The notes under the pieces are model-generated. The model made no database searches, was not told where the DNA came from, and was given only the letters and a program-made list of their open reading frames with translations. DNA of 36,481 nt, taken from an uncultured bacterium. GTDB lineage: Bacteria > Cyanobacteriota > Vampirovibrionia > Gastranaerophilales > Gastranaerophilaceae. The position numbers were made by a program, and so were the translations under genes. Position 1 is the first letter of the stretch. Each line of letters begins with the position of its first letter. Of the stretch, positions 26,508 through 34,519 are shown one piece after another. The stretch spans positions 1-36,481 of the forward strand of contig CACYKF010000028.1 in the NCBI GenBank assembly GCA_902774905.1. The letters are read 5' to 3'.

Positions 26508-27653
26508 ATGAAAAGGTTGTATTCAGTTTTACTTGCAATTATTATAGCGGTCAGCATTGTACCTGTAGTAAGTGCATGTCATTTTAAGAAGGAAAAACTT
26601 ATAGAGGAATCTTCTGTTGTAACTCAACCAGAAGAAAAAACAGAAATTTATTATGCAAAGACTAAAAGCGGGGCAGAAACTGATGCTGTAATTCTTGCAA
26701 CGATGCAGGATACAATGCCGGATGGGAACTGTCTTTGGGTCGGCACATTTCAAATTGTTTGGAATGAGGTTATAGACAACATTACTCGTCGTCCTATTGA
26801 ATTTGTAGAAGGAACAACGGTAACCGCAAAGCATCTTAATAAAAGAGAATTTAAGAAGACAGACATCAGCGAAAATTCTTATTACACAAAATATGGGAAA
26901 GTATCTCCCGAATTAAAAAAAGAAATTGAAAAAGGCATAAAAGAAAAATTTAATGAAACAAGCGATATATTACATTCATTTGATTTCAGTTATAACCCAA
27001 AAAAAATATTTATTTATGCAATGCTAAAAAAAGATTTTAAATTTCTTGAACCGTTTGATAAACTTTCTGAAGATACTTTCGGAAACAAAAATAGTGAAAA
27101 AGTAAAGTATTTCGGAATAAAATCAAGCAGTTCAAAAAATCTCTATAAGAATGTTTCGGTGCTTTTCTATAATTCTGACAATGACTATGCCGTAAAATTA
27201 AACACTAAAACCAATGACAGAGTTATTTTATACCGAACTGATGATATTAAGAAATTCAATGAATACTATAATGATATAAAATCTAAAAGCAAGGCTTTCG
27301 ATGATAATAAGTATTTCGGGCATTATGACAGATTAAAAGTACCTGATATTTCGCTTTATCTTAAAACAAGTTTTAGGGATGTCGAAGGTAAGCATATAAA
27401 AAAATCTGATTTTAAAATTGATAAAACTATAGAAACAATTGATTTCAAAATGGATAATGAGGGTGTAAAATTAAAAAGTGAAGCAGCAATGCTGATGTTG
27501 AACAGTGCTGGTCCGGGGGTTACACCTAAAATCAGATATTTTTATTTTGATAAAGATTTTGTACTTTTCCTGATTGAGGATGGTAAGAATGTTCCGTATT
27601 ATGCAATGCGTGTAACAGATATTGCAAGCCTGAATAAAACGGGGAAAAAGTAA
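26508..27653 (+). CDS. Predicted lipoprotein with serpin-like C-terminus
   Basis: 381 residues. A signal peptide ends in a lipobox VSAC with Cys24 as the lipid-attachment residue. The C-terminal 100 residues follow the serpin pattern: ETIDFKMDNEGVKLKSEAAM corresponds to the strand and hinge before the reactive loop (usually xxVNEEGTEAAAAT). About 34 residues later YFDKDFVLFLIED corresponds to the DxPFLFxI strand. A segment near residue 80 (NCLWVGTFQIVWNEVID) may match the serpin NAxYFKGxWxxPF strand. The hinge has Lys where inhibitory serpins have small residues, so protease inhibition is doubtful. The serpin reading is pattern-based and uncertain. Confidence 0.6.
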   Translation: MKRLYSVLLAIIIAVSIVPVVSACHFKKEKLIEESSVVTQPEEKTEIYYAKTKSGAETDAVILATMQDTMPDGNCLWVGTFQIVWNEVIDNITRRPIEFVEGTTVTAKHLNKREFKKTDISENSYYTKYGKVSPELKKEIEKGIKEKFNETSDILHSFDFSYNPKKIFIYAMLKKDFKFLEPFDKLSEDTFGNKNSEKVKYFGIKSSSSKNLYKNVSVLFYNSDNDYAVKLNTKTNDRVILYRTDDIKKFNEYYNDIKSKSKAFDDNKYFGHYDRLKVPDISLYLKTSFRDVEGKHIKKSDFKIDKTIETIDFKMDNEGVKLKSEAAMLMLNSAGPGVTPKIRYFYFDKDFVLFLIEDGKNVPYYAMRVTDIASLNKTGKK

Positions 27654-27656
27654 CAA

Positions 27657-28400
27657 ATGTCCGAACTTTTTTCAAGAAATATTCTCTATTGGGGTGAAGA
27701 AAAACAAAAATATTTAGCGCAAAAGCATATTGTCGTGTTTGGTTTAGGCGGAGTTGGAGGTTTTTGCGCTGAGGCTCTTGCAAGGACAGGGGTTGGGCAT
27801 CTGACTATTGTTGATTTTGACACGGTTTCAGAATCAAATATTAATCGTCAGAGCATTGCCCTGCACTCAACAATCGGACAAAAAAAGACAGAACTTTTTG
27901 AAAAAAGATTAAAAGATATCAATCCTGAAATAAATATTGAAATTGTTGATGATTTTTATACAGAAAATAATCAAATTATGACAGGGCAATATGATTATGT
28001 TGCAGATGCAATAGATACAATGCGTTCAAAAATTCATCTTTTAAAGACCTGTTATGAAAATAAAATTCCCGTCATAAGTTCAATGGGTGCAGGGAACAGA
28101 ATTGATCCGACAAAACTTTATATTGCCGATTTAAAAGATGTGGAAAACCGTAATGCACCGTTTGTATCCAATGTAATTTATCAACTAAAAAAACTCGGAA
28201 TTACTCAGGGAATAACTTTTGTTTGTTCAAGAGAAACTCCGCATGCGCAGGAAAAAATAACTGAAAAAGAAGAAATAACGACAAATTCGGGTGAAAAAAT
28301 TGAGTTTAACAAAATTATCCCGAGTTCCACTCCGTTTGTTGCTTCATGTTCCGGTATTTTTATGGCATCATATATTGTAAGAAAACTAATTGAGGGTTAA
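27657..28400 (+). CDS. tcdA: tRNA threonylcarbamoyladenosine dehydratase (TcdA)
   Basis: 247 residues of the E1/ThiF/MoeB superfamily. The ATP-binding FGLGGVGGFCAEALARTG is near residue 28, then the VDFDTVSESNINRQ segment and a second-half DAIDTMRSK. The C-terminal VCSRETPHA segment is seen in TcdA/CsdL. The enzyme cyclises t6A to ct6A at position 37 of ANN-decoding tRNAs. The length excludes full MoeB/ThiF with rhodanese. Gap of 3 bp to the lipoprotein gene and to the SDR gene. Confidence 0.9.
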   Translation: MSELFSRNILYWGEEKQKYLAQKHIVVFGLGGVGGFCAEALARTGVGHLTIVDFDTVSESNINRQSIALHSTIGQKKTELFEKRLKDINPEINIEIVDDFYTENNQIMTGQYDYVADAIDTMRSKIHLLKTCYENKIPVISSMGAGNRIDPTKLYIADLKDVENRNAPFVSNVIYQLKKLGITQGITFVCSRETPHAQEKITEKEEITTNSGEKIEFNKIIPSSTPFVASCSGIFMASYIVRKLIEG

Positions 28401-28403
28401 TAT

Positions 28404-29114
28404 ATGAACATTTTGGTAACAGGTGCATCTAAAGGTATAGGCAGAGTTATTGCTCAGGAATTAAAAAACGCAAGGCATAAGATTTTTGTCAGCGCAAGAA
28501 ATGAACAGGCATTAAAAGAACTTAAACCGACAGGGTATTTGTTGTGCGATTTGGCTAACGAATACGATATATCCAAACTTGGAGATTTCATCGTTGAAAA
28601 CAAAATTGATGTATTAATAAACAATGCCGGCGAATACATATATTCAGAAATAGAAAAAACGAAAATCAATAAATTAAACCACATCGTTGCGGTGAATTTA
28701 AAAGCCCCGATATACCTTACGGCAAGGGCAGTACCTTATATGAAAGAAAAAGGATTTGGCAGAATAATAAATATCGGTTCAATTTCAGGGGTTATGGGCG
28801 AAGCAAACGCAAGCCTATATAGTGCCACAAAATCAGGGTTAATCGGATTTACAAAGGCAACTGCTTTAGAGTTGGCACAATTTGGAATTACGGTAAACAC
28901 TATAAATCCGGGGTGGGTTGAAACAGAACTTGGCAAAGATTCCATTGAACAAAGCGAATTTAGTCAGGAAGAAATATTAGACTGTATTCCGCAAAAGCGC
29001 TTTGTTGAACCAAAAGAAATTGCCGGAATGATAAAATACCTCATAAGTGATGATGCAAAAGGGGTAACGGGGCAATCAATTAATCTTTGCGCAGGCTTAA
29101 GTGTTGGAATTTGA
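28404..29114 (+). CDS. Short-chain dehydrogenase/reductase (FabG-like)
   Basis: 236 residues, classical SDR. Cofactor motif TGASKGIG at 6-13, NNAG at 73-76, catalytic Ser126, Tyr139 and Lys143 (YSATK), then NPGWVETEL and the C-terminal VTGQSINLCAGLSVGI. The pattern resembles 3-oxoacyl-ACP reductases, but no fatty-acid genes are nearby, so the substrate is open. It is the last gene of the blaI operon, 69 bp before tRNA-Leu. Confidence 0.88.
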   Translation: MNILVTGASKGIGRVIAQELKNARHKIFVSARNEQALKELKPTGYLLCDLANEYDISKLGDFIVENKIDVLINNAGEYIYSEIEKTKINKLNHIVAVNLKAPIYLTARAVPYMKEKGFGRIINIGSISGVMGEANASLYSATKSGLIGFTKATALELAQFGITVNTINPGWVETELGKDSIEQSEFSQEEILDCIPQKRFVEPKEIAGMIKYLISDDAKGVTGQSINLCAGLSVGI

Positions 29115-29182
29115 TTTTTTTATTGTATAATGAAATGAAATAATAGTAATTATATACTATTTTACAGTCGCATAATACTTAT

Positions 29183-29263
29183 GCCGAAGTGGTGGAATGG
29201 TAGACACGTGCGTTTCAGGTGCGTATGGAGAAATCTGTGCGGGTTCAAGTCCCGCCTTCGGCA
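29183..29263 (+). tRNA. tRNA-Leu (anticodon CAG)
   Basis: 81 bases. Acceptor stem GCCGAAG/CTTCGGC, discriminator A, D-arm GGTGGAATGGTAGAC, anticodon loop TTCAGGT (CAG), variable arm and T-loop GGTTCAAGTCC. CCA is not encoded. TTTTTTA directly follows. A possible promoter (TTGGAA 29104, TATAAT 29126) lies upstream at the end of the SDR gene. Confidence 0.95.
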
Positions 29264-29323
29264 TTTTTTATTGCTATAAACCTCAAAATATGCTAAACTA
29301 TATAAGCATATTGAGGTTTATTT

Positions 29324-30685
29324 ATGGCAAAGACTGATTGTTTACTGATTCATGTTCCGCAAGTTAGAGGGTTTTCCAAAAAGGATTTTAAACTGTTTAT
29401 CAATTATATTGCGATTGGTGTTTTTTCAATGTGTAACGAACTTGCAAAAAACAAGTTTAAACCGCAGATTATACATTTGGGAGTAGAAAAATCATTTGAC
29501 GCAGATTTTGATATAGCGGATTATGTCAAAAAAAATAAAATTAAAATGGTCGGATTATCTTTGCATTGGCACTATCAGGCTTATGACACCCTGAATGTTG
29601 CACGAAAAATTAAAGAAATAAACCCTGATACATTTATATTTTTAGGCGGAATAATGTCGTCGGCTTTTGCAGATGATATTATAAAAAAATACTCATACAT
29701 AGACGCCGTAATAAAAGGCGAGGGTGAAAAAAGTATCGTTGAACTTGCGCAAAAAATTCACTCGCAAGATAAGAATTTGTCATCAGTTTCAAATCTGCGC
29801 TGGCGCAAAAACGGTAAAATTGTAAAAAATAAAAAAATATGGTTTGCCAACGAAGAAGAATTAAACAGTTACAGTTTTGATGCTCTTAAATACCTTAAAA
29901 ACTACGAAAGATATTTAAAATTCCCGTTTATTTACAACTACAATGCAGAAAAGCCGGATGAAATAAACTATCGCAAAAAATCAAGTTTTGTGTGCTGTTT
30001 GGGACGCGGGTGTCCGGGCAATTGCAGTTGGTGCGGCGGCGGATATGAAGCAATGAAAAAAATTACGGGCAGAAATTGTGTCACTTTGCGAAACCCGAAA
30101 ATTGCAGCAAAAGAGTTTATTAATTTTAAGAAAAAATATAATCTTGATGAATATTACTTTTGCTTTGACCCGTTCCCGAAAAATCAGCAATACCTTATTG
30201 AACTTTTTGAGATTTTAGGCAAAGAAATGCCAAACAAAATTGATATTATGTTTGAATGTTTCGGACTTCCGACAAAAGAATTTATTGATTCTTTTAAAAA
30301 GAATTTGGGCAAAGATTCGCAAATAATCATTTCACCTGAATTTGCAAGCGAAGAATTGCGAAAAGAACACAGGGCATTTTGGTTTTCTAACCGGGAATTG
30401 TTTGATTGTCTTGAATACCTTATAAAAAAAGAAGTTAAGACACTTTTATATTTTTCTGTTTTGCCGTTTGAATCGGATGAAGACAAAAAGGCGACAAAAG
30501 AACTTATTAACAAAATAATGATAGATAAACGCTCGGAATTTGTTGAAGCAATAAATCAGCAGATAAATGACATTGAGCCGTATTGCCCCTTGGCTCTAAA
30601 CGCAGAAAAATACGGAATAACATTGAGGCTAAAAACACTTGAGGACTATATCAACAACTCCAAAGGTCACAGGGATTTGCTGTAA
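29324..30685 (+). CDS. B12-binding-domain-type radical SAM protein
   Basis: 453 residues. Residues 1-145 have the Rossmann-like pattern of a cobalamin-binding domain (ADYVKKNKIKMVGLSLHWH, NPDTFIFLGGIMSS, VIKGEGEKSIVEL), although the DxHxxG cobalamin-ligand motif is absent, as often in this superfamily. The radical SAM cluster CxxxCxxC is at Cys230, Cys234 and Cys237 (GRGCPGNCSWCGGG). The C-terminal part forms the rest of the barrel. Such enzymes carry out methylations or rearrangements on unknown small molecules, lipids or peptides. There is no adjacent pathway gene. The gene starts 60 bp after tRNA-Leu. Confidence 0.82.
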   Translation: MAKTDCLLIHVPQVRGFSKKDFKLFINYIAIGVFSMCNELAKNKFKPQIIHLGVEKSFDADFDIADYVKKNKIKMVGLSLHWHYQAYDTLNVARKIKEINPDTFIFLGGIMSSAFADDIIKKYSYIDAVIKGEGEKSIVELAQKIHSQDKNLSSVSNLRWRKNGKIVKNKKIWFANEEELNSYSFDALKYLKNYERYLKFPFIYNYNAEKPDEINYRKKSSFVCCLGRGCPGNCSWCGGGYEAMKKITGRNCVTLRNPKIAAKEFINFKKKYNLDEYYFCFDPFPKNQQYLIELFEILGKEMPNKIDIMFECFGLPTKEFIDSFKKNLGKDSQIIISPEFASEELRKEHRAFWFSNRELFDCLEYLIKKEVKTLLYFSVLPFESDEDKKATKELINKIMIDKRSEFVEAINQQINDIEPYCPLALNAEKYGITLRLKTLEDYINNSKGHRDLL

Positions 30686-30697
30686 ATCCTATCACTA

Positions 30698-30908
30698 ACT
30701 ATCTCCCTTGGGGGAGAGAAATTTTTCAATGTGAGAAATTCATTTCGAACATTTGAAAAATGAGAGAGGGTTATACACTATCTCCCCAGCGGGGAGAAAA
30801 GAATTTCAATGCGAAACAAAGTCGAGCATTAGAAATTCAAGAGAGGGTTTATTATTTTACCCTCTCCTGTCAACTTCGTTGACATCCTCTCCAAAGGAGA
30901 GGTAGAAA
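30698..30908. repeat. Interspersed structured repeats: one type A and one type B copy
   Basis: 30698-30777 (type A): CTCCC/GGGAG hairpin followed by an AAATTTTTCAATG ... CATTTGAAAAAT stem. 30779-30908 (type B, the unit of the array at 31977-32569): hairpins CTCCCC/GGGGAG, AATTTC/GAAATT, GTCAAC-TTC-GTTGAC and CCTCTCC-AAA-GGAGAGG. The gap 30686-31158 has no gene; 30909-31000 holds no recognised signal. Confidence 0.85.
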
Positions 30909-31000
30909 CCTATCTCACTACGGAAAGATAGAGCATTGTGTCAGGCAATTGCCTGACCTAAAGGCTAACCACAACGATTTGTATGATGAAATAGTATAAG

Positions 31001-31159
31001 TTGTCATTGCGAGTGAGTGAAGCGAGCGTAGCAATCATATTATTAAATTGTCATTGCGAGAAAATCTCTGATTTTCGTCGCAATCGCATTGGTTAAAAGA
31101 TGTTCAATGGTTGATTTAATGAGATTACTACGCAAACTGCGTTTGCTCGTAATGACAAT
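31001..31159. repeat. TGTCATTGCGAG palindromic (MITE-like) element
   Basis: TTGTCATTGCGAG occurs at 31001-31013 and 31048-31060, and its inverted form CTCGTAATGACAAT at 31146-31159. The internal half-sites GCAATC (31082 region) and GATTAC are also in mirrored positions, so 31048-31159 forms one large imperfect palindrome of about 110 bases. The element ends at the stop codon of the prepilin gene. Confidence 0.8.
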
Positions 31160-31827
31160 TAATAATCCATCTTCCAGCCATTGTCGGCTAATGCTCCAAA
31201 ACAATAACTCGGTGCAGCAGAGGAATTAGAAGATTTGCAATTCGCAATTTTTTCTTCTAAAGTCTTTTCCATTCCTTGTGCATAATAAGTATCAACCACA
31301 TGACCTTTTATAGAAACACAAAAGGTAAATAAATCTCGCCCTGCAATGTTTGGCTTGTCATTACCATTTACATCTATTGTGAAGCAACCTGCAATCTTAT
31401 CGTTGGTTGATTGAGTCGAATATCTCATTATTACCCCATTTTTTAATATAACAACAAGACCGTCAGGAACAGATATATTTTTTTTACTCAAAGTTTTATA
31501 AGTAACTTTGTCCTTACCGGTTGCCTCAGTTTTCCAGCAATTTGTCATTTCATCTCTGTTGGGAATACAACTTTTTGCAATGGCAAAATGCTTTTCGGAT
31601 AAAATCTTCCAACCATTGCCAAAATCAGTATCTTTGGTATCTCTTACCCTGTGGGCGATAAGTTCGTCCTGCGCAAGTTGTTCGATAGTCGCAGCCATAT
31701 TTTTGACCTGATTTGCAAAAACACGGTTGTGGATATTATTCATCAATATAGGGATTGTCAAAACCGCCAAAACCCCGACAATTGTAAGTGCCATCAATAG
31801 TTCCGTTAGTGTAAAGCCTTTTTTCAT
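31159..31827 (-). CDS. Type IV prepilin-like protein
   Basis: 222 residues from ATG 31827, chosen because AAAGGAG lies just upstream and because it gives the class III signal MKKGFTLTELLMAL (cleavage after Gly4, Glu at mature position 5). The ORF could be opened 25 codons earlier, but without a ribosome site. The hydrophobic N-terminal helix (TIVGVLAVLTIPILM) is followed by a soluble domain with several Cys and the segments FTIDVNGNDKPNIAGRDLF and ADNGWKMDY. These are characteristic of the many minor pilins/pseudopilins in Gastranaerophilales (recalled, not checked). A prepilin peptidase must be encoded elsewhere. No partner pilus genes are adjacent. Confidence 0.88.
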   Translation of the reverse strand: MKKGFTLTELLMALTIVGVLAVLTIPILMNNIHNRVFANQVKNMAATIEQLAQDELIAHRVRDTKDTDFGNGWKILSEKHFAIAKSCIPNRDEMTNCWKTEATGKDKVTYKTLSKKNISVPDGLVVILKNGVIMRYSTQSTNDKIAGCFTIDVNGNDKPNIAGRDLFTFCVSIKGHVVDTYYAQGMEKTLEEKIANCKSSNSSAAPSYCFGALADNGWKMDY

Positions 31828-31910
31828 ACTCACTCCTTTTTTAATATTATAGCAAAAATTTGATACTCTTGCAATAAACCCTATCTCCCCATGATTATAC
31901 ACTATCTCCC

Positions 31911-32569
31911 TTGGGGGAGAGAAATTTTTCTTAATGAGCGGTAGCGAATTTAGAAAAATGAGAGAGGGTTAATACACCTATCTCCCCTACGGGAGAAAAG
32001 AATTTCAATGCGAAACGAAGTTGAGCATTAGAAATGTTTATTATTTTACCCTCTCCTGTCAACTGCGTTGACATCCTCTCCAATGGAGAGGTAGAAAACC
32101 TATCTCCCCTGCGGGGAGAAAAGAATTTCAATGCGAACGAAGTTGAGCATCAGAAATTCAAGAGAGGGTTTATTATTTTACCATCTCCTGTCAACTGCGT
32201 TGACATCCTCTCCAATGGAGAGGTAGAAAACCTATCTACCCAACAGGGAGAAAAGAATTTCAATGCGAACGAAGTTGAGCATTAGAAATTCAAGAGAGGG
32301 TTTATTATTTTACCCTCTCCTGTCAACTTCGTTGACATCCTCTCCAATGGAGAGGTAGAAAACCTACCTACCCTGCGGGGAGAAAAGAATTTCAATGCGA
32401 AACGAAGTTGAGCATTAGAAATTCAAGAGAGGGTTTATTATTTTACCCTCTCCTGTCAACTGCGTTGACATCCTCTCCAATGGAGAGGTAGAAAACCTAT
32501 CTCCCCTACGGGGAGAAAAGAATTTCAATGCGAAACGAAGTTGAGCATTAGAAATTCAAGAGAGGGTTT
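31911..32569. repeat. Tandem array of about 132-bp structured repeat units
   Basis: A type A copy at 31911-31976 precedes type B units at 31977-32098 (shortened), 32099-32230, 32231-32362, 32363-32495 and a left half at 32496-32569. Each full unit holds hairpins CTCCCC/GGGGAG, AATTTC ... GAAATT with ATGC/GCAT, GTCAAC/GTTGAC and CCTCTCC/GGAGAGG, joined by GGGTTTATTATTTTACCC. Units differ by only a few bases. The whole stretch 31828-32555 is free of convincing genes; ORFs in it are repeat translations. Confidence 0.93.
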
Positions 32570-32963
32570 CACGCTTTATAACCTCACAAACACCATCAAT
32601 ATTATCCCAAACTTCATTGTTCCAAAATCTTATAACCTTATATCCCTGTTGCTCAAGATATGCTGTACGGTTTTTATCATTTTCAATATTATTATCTTCA
32701 TTATGCTGACTTCCATCTAATTCTATAATAAGCATTTTTTCAGGACAGACAAAATCTGCAATGTACTCACCAATGAGAACCTGACGCTTAAATTTTAAAT
32801 TATAAAAATTTTTGGCACGCAAAATATTCCACAATTTGACTTCTTCTTTTGTCATATTTGAACGCATATTTTTTGCTAAAGATATATGTTTCTTGTTGTA
32901 ATACATGTTTATAAAACCCTCTCCTGTCAACTTCGTTGACATCCTCTCCAAAGGAGAGGTAGA
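32496..32963 (-). mobile_element. Repeat unit carrying a DUF559 endonuclease gene
   Basis: Left half 32496-32569 and right half 32916-32963 are the two halves of the array unit. In gene-less units they are joined by the 8 bases ATTATTTT between GGGTTT and ACCCTCTCC; here about 346 bases with the endonuclease ORF stand at that point. The layout suggests a full element whose deleted copies form the array. No terminal duplication can be defined because neighbouring repeats abut. Confidence 0.7.
32556..32906 (-). CDS. DUF559-family endonuclease-like protein
   Basis: 116 residues from ATG 32906. DUF559 proteins have a Vsr-like, PD-(D/E)xK-type nuclease fold. The conserved core is complete: MRSNMTKEEVKLWNILR, FKRQVLIGEYIADF (Asp51), LIIELDGSQH (Glu62, Asp64), DKNRTAYLEQQGYKVIRFWN and NEVW. 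The stop codon and last residues (TLS) are encoded by the repeat. The likely ribosome site AGGAGAGGG, about 10 bases upstream, is also repeat sequence. In-frame starts inside the repeat (ATG 32942, TTG 32951) would add 12-15 residues of repeat-encoded sequence. Nuclease activity is inferred from motifs. Confidence 0.85.
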   Translation of the reverse strand: MYYNKKHISLAKNMRSNMTKEEVKLWNILRAKNFYNLKFKRQVLIGEYIADFVCPEKMLIIELDGSQHNEDNNIENDKNRTAYLEQQGYKVIRFWNNEVWDNIDGVCEVIKRETLS

Positions 32964-32980
32964 TATTTAATTTTGTTATG

Positions 32981-33029
32981 TCCCCTCTCCTGTCAACTTC
33001 GTTGACATCCTCTCCAAAAGAGTCGTAGA
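32981..33029. repeat. Solo right half of the repeat unit
   Basis: CCCTCTCC-T-GTCAAC-TTC-GTTGAC-AT-CCTCTCC as in the right half of the array unit, with a decayed end (AAAAGAGTCGTAGA instead of AAAGGAGAGGTAGA). It abuts the stop codon of the second prepilin gene. Confidence 0.9.
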
Positions 33030-33031
33030 TA

Positions 33032-33697
33032 TTAATCCAAATATCTCGGTTCGTAACTTGAAAGTTCTACCATTCTGAAACAAGCCGCACCATTACCGGC
33101 ATTACATAAATCTTTTAAACCTGATGCTGTTTCTTCACCATCAGCATCGCCGTTTACATATCCTGATATATCGCCGGCTCTGTAACCTTCGCCGTCATAC
33201 CATTCAACCTTCATGATGAAATAATCAACCCCGACCATATTGGGCTTATCTGCACCCGTTACATCAACCACAATCGAAGTTTTGCTGTTATCTTTATCAT
33301 TAACTATACCTATTCCGACACCGTTTTTGAGTAACAACACAGCCTGATTATCAGAATCTTCCGAAGGAATCAATACATCAGTAATTACTTTTGAATCCGA
33401 ATGTCTTTTATATGTTTTTCCAAACGGTTCACCTGATTTTGCCCCTTCAAACTTTTGTATAAATGACTTCGGGTCTTTATAAATATCCGTTGAAGTAATT
33501 TCCGTTGTTCTTTGTTTTGTCAATTCAGACTGAATAACATTTCCGATTGTCGCAACAGTACCTTTTAATAAAGACATTCTTGATTTTTCATGAACATTTT
33601 TTAACAAACTCGGTAAAGACAATACCGCAATAACACCAATAATCAACATAGCAAGCAAAACTTCACCTAAAGTAAAACCATATTTTCTTTTATACAT
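33032..33697 (-). CDS. Type IV prepilin-like protein
   Basis: 221 residues with class III signal YKRKYGFTLGEVLLAM (cleavage after Gly7, Glu at mature position 5) and a hydrophobic helix (LIIGVIAVLSLPSLL). The soluble domain has VVDVTGADKPNMVGVDYF, matching the DVNGNDKPNIAGRDLF segment of the prepilin at 31159-31827, so both belong to one family. A C-terminal Cys pair lies in LCNAGNGAACF. The two prepilin genes run in the same direction but are separated by the repeat field and probably are transcribed separately. Confidence 0.87.
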   Translation of the reverse strand: MYKRKYGFTLGEVLLAMLIIGVIAVLSLPSLLKNVHEKSRMSLLKGTVATIGNVIQSELTKQRTTEITSTDIYKDPKSFIQKFEGAKSGEPFGKTYKRHSDSKVITDVLIPSEDSDNQAVLLLKNGVGIGIVNDKDNSKTSIVVDVTGADKPNMVGVDYFIMKVEWYDGEGYRAGDISGYVNGDADGEETASGLKDLCNAGNGAACFRMVELSSYEPRYLD

Positions 33698-33768
33698 AAA
33701 TAACCTCTTTTTCTTTACTTAAATTTATCATTATTTTCTTAAAATTTCAATTATCTTGACGATAAATT

Positions 33769-33797
33769 TTGAGCAAGTTAAAATTTTTGTGTATATA
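33769..33797 (+). promoter_or_regulatory. Promoter for the Fe-S scaffold gene
   Basis: TTGAGC at 33769-33774 and TATATA at 33792-33797 with a 17-base spacer. AGGGAG, 6 bases before ATG 33815, serves as ribosome site. Confidence 0.6.
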
Positions 33798-33814
33798 AGT
33801 GAAGGGAGTAAAAA

Positions 33815-34516
33815 ATGACTAATATACAAGTTACTCAAGAAATTTTAGACAAATGCCCCGTAAAAAGAGGCGTTAAAGGTAGTCCGGCACCTATTCCTCA
33901 AGAAGGAGCATGGACAAAGTGTAAAGAAATCAAAGATATTTCAGGTTTGACTCACGGTTGCGGATGCTGCGCACCTCAACAGGGTACCTGCAAACTTACT
34001 TTGAATGTAAAAAACGGTATTATTCAGGAAGCACTTGTTGAAACTATCGGATGTTCAGGTATGACACATTCTGCGGCTATGGCAGGCGAAATTCTTCCTG
34101 GTAAAACAATCCTTGAAGCATTGAATACTGACTTAGTTTGTGACGCAATCAATGTTGCAATGAGAGAATTATTCTTACAAATTGTTTACGGCAGAACTCA
34201 ATCCGCATTCTCAGAAAACGGTTTGCCTGTCGGCGCAGGACTTGAAGACTTAGGCAAAGGCTTATGCTCTATGTGCGGTACAATTCACTCTACAGCTCAA
34301 AAAGGTGTAAGATACTTACAATTAACCGAAGGTTATATTCTTAAACTCGGTTTAGACAAAAATAACGAAGTTATCGGATATCAATTCATTAACCTCGGCA
34401 AATTTATGGATGCCATCAAAAAAGGCGTCAATCCGCAAGAAGCATACGATAAAAATATCGGTACTTACGGCAGATTTGCTGATGCGGTTAAATATATTGA
34501 CCCGAGAGAAGAATAA
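33815..34516 (+). CDS. Iron-sulfur cluster assembly scaffold-like (NifU-N/IscU-like) protein
   Basis: 233 residues. A Cys-rich HGCGCCAPQQGTC segment near residue 50 is followed by an IscU-fold region with ETIGCSGMTHSAAMAGEILPGKTILEAL and a third conserved Cys pair LCSMCGTIHS near residue 153. The three Cys positions fit a scaffold binding an Fe-S cluster. The protein is longer than IscU, with an N-terminal arm and a C-terminal extension (IKKGVNPQEAYDKNIGTYG). This variant is found next to GGGtGRT-family genes in anaerobes, as here. The partner enzyme is not known. Confidence 0.82.
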   Translation: MTNIQVTQEILDKCPVKRGVKGSPAPIPQEGAWTKCKEIKDISGLTHGCGCCAPQQGTCKLTLNVKNGIIQEALVETIGCSGMTHSAAMAGEILPGKTILEALNTDLVCDAINVAMRELFLQIVYGRTQSAFSENGLPVGAGLEDLGKGLCSMCGTIHSTAQKGVRYLQLTEGYILKLGLDKNNEVIGYQFINLGKFMDAIKKGVNPQEAYDKNIGTYGRFADAVKYIDPREE

Positions 34517-34519
34517 TAA

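Noticed and set aside
31828-31902. Prepilin start at the upstream codon giving 247 residues
   Set aside because: A prepilin signal needs a short basic leader before GFTLTE, and the AAAGGAG site is directly before ATG 31827.
32034-32285. ORFs within the repeat array as genes
   Set aside because: They simply translate the repeat units in both directions and lack independent coding features.
31911-33030. CRISPR array
   Set aside because: Units are about 132 bp, nearly identical throughout with no unique spacers, and no cas genes are present.
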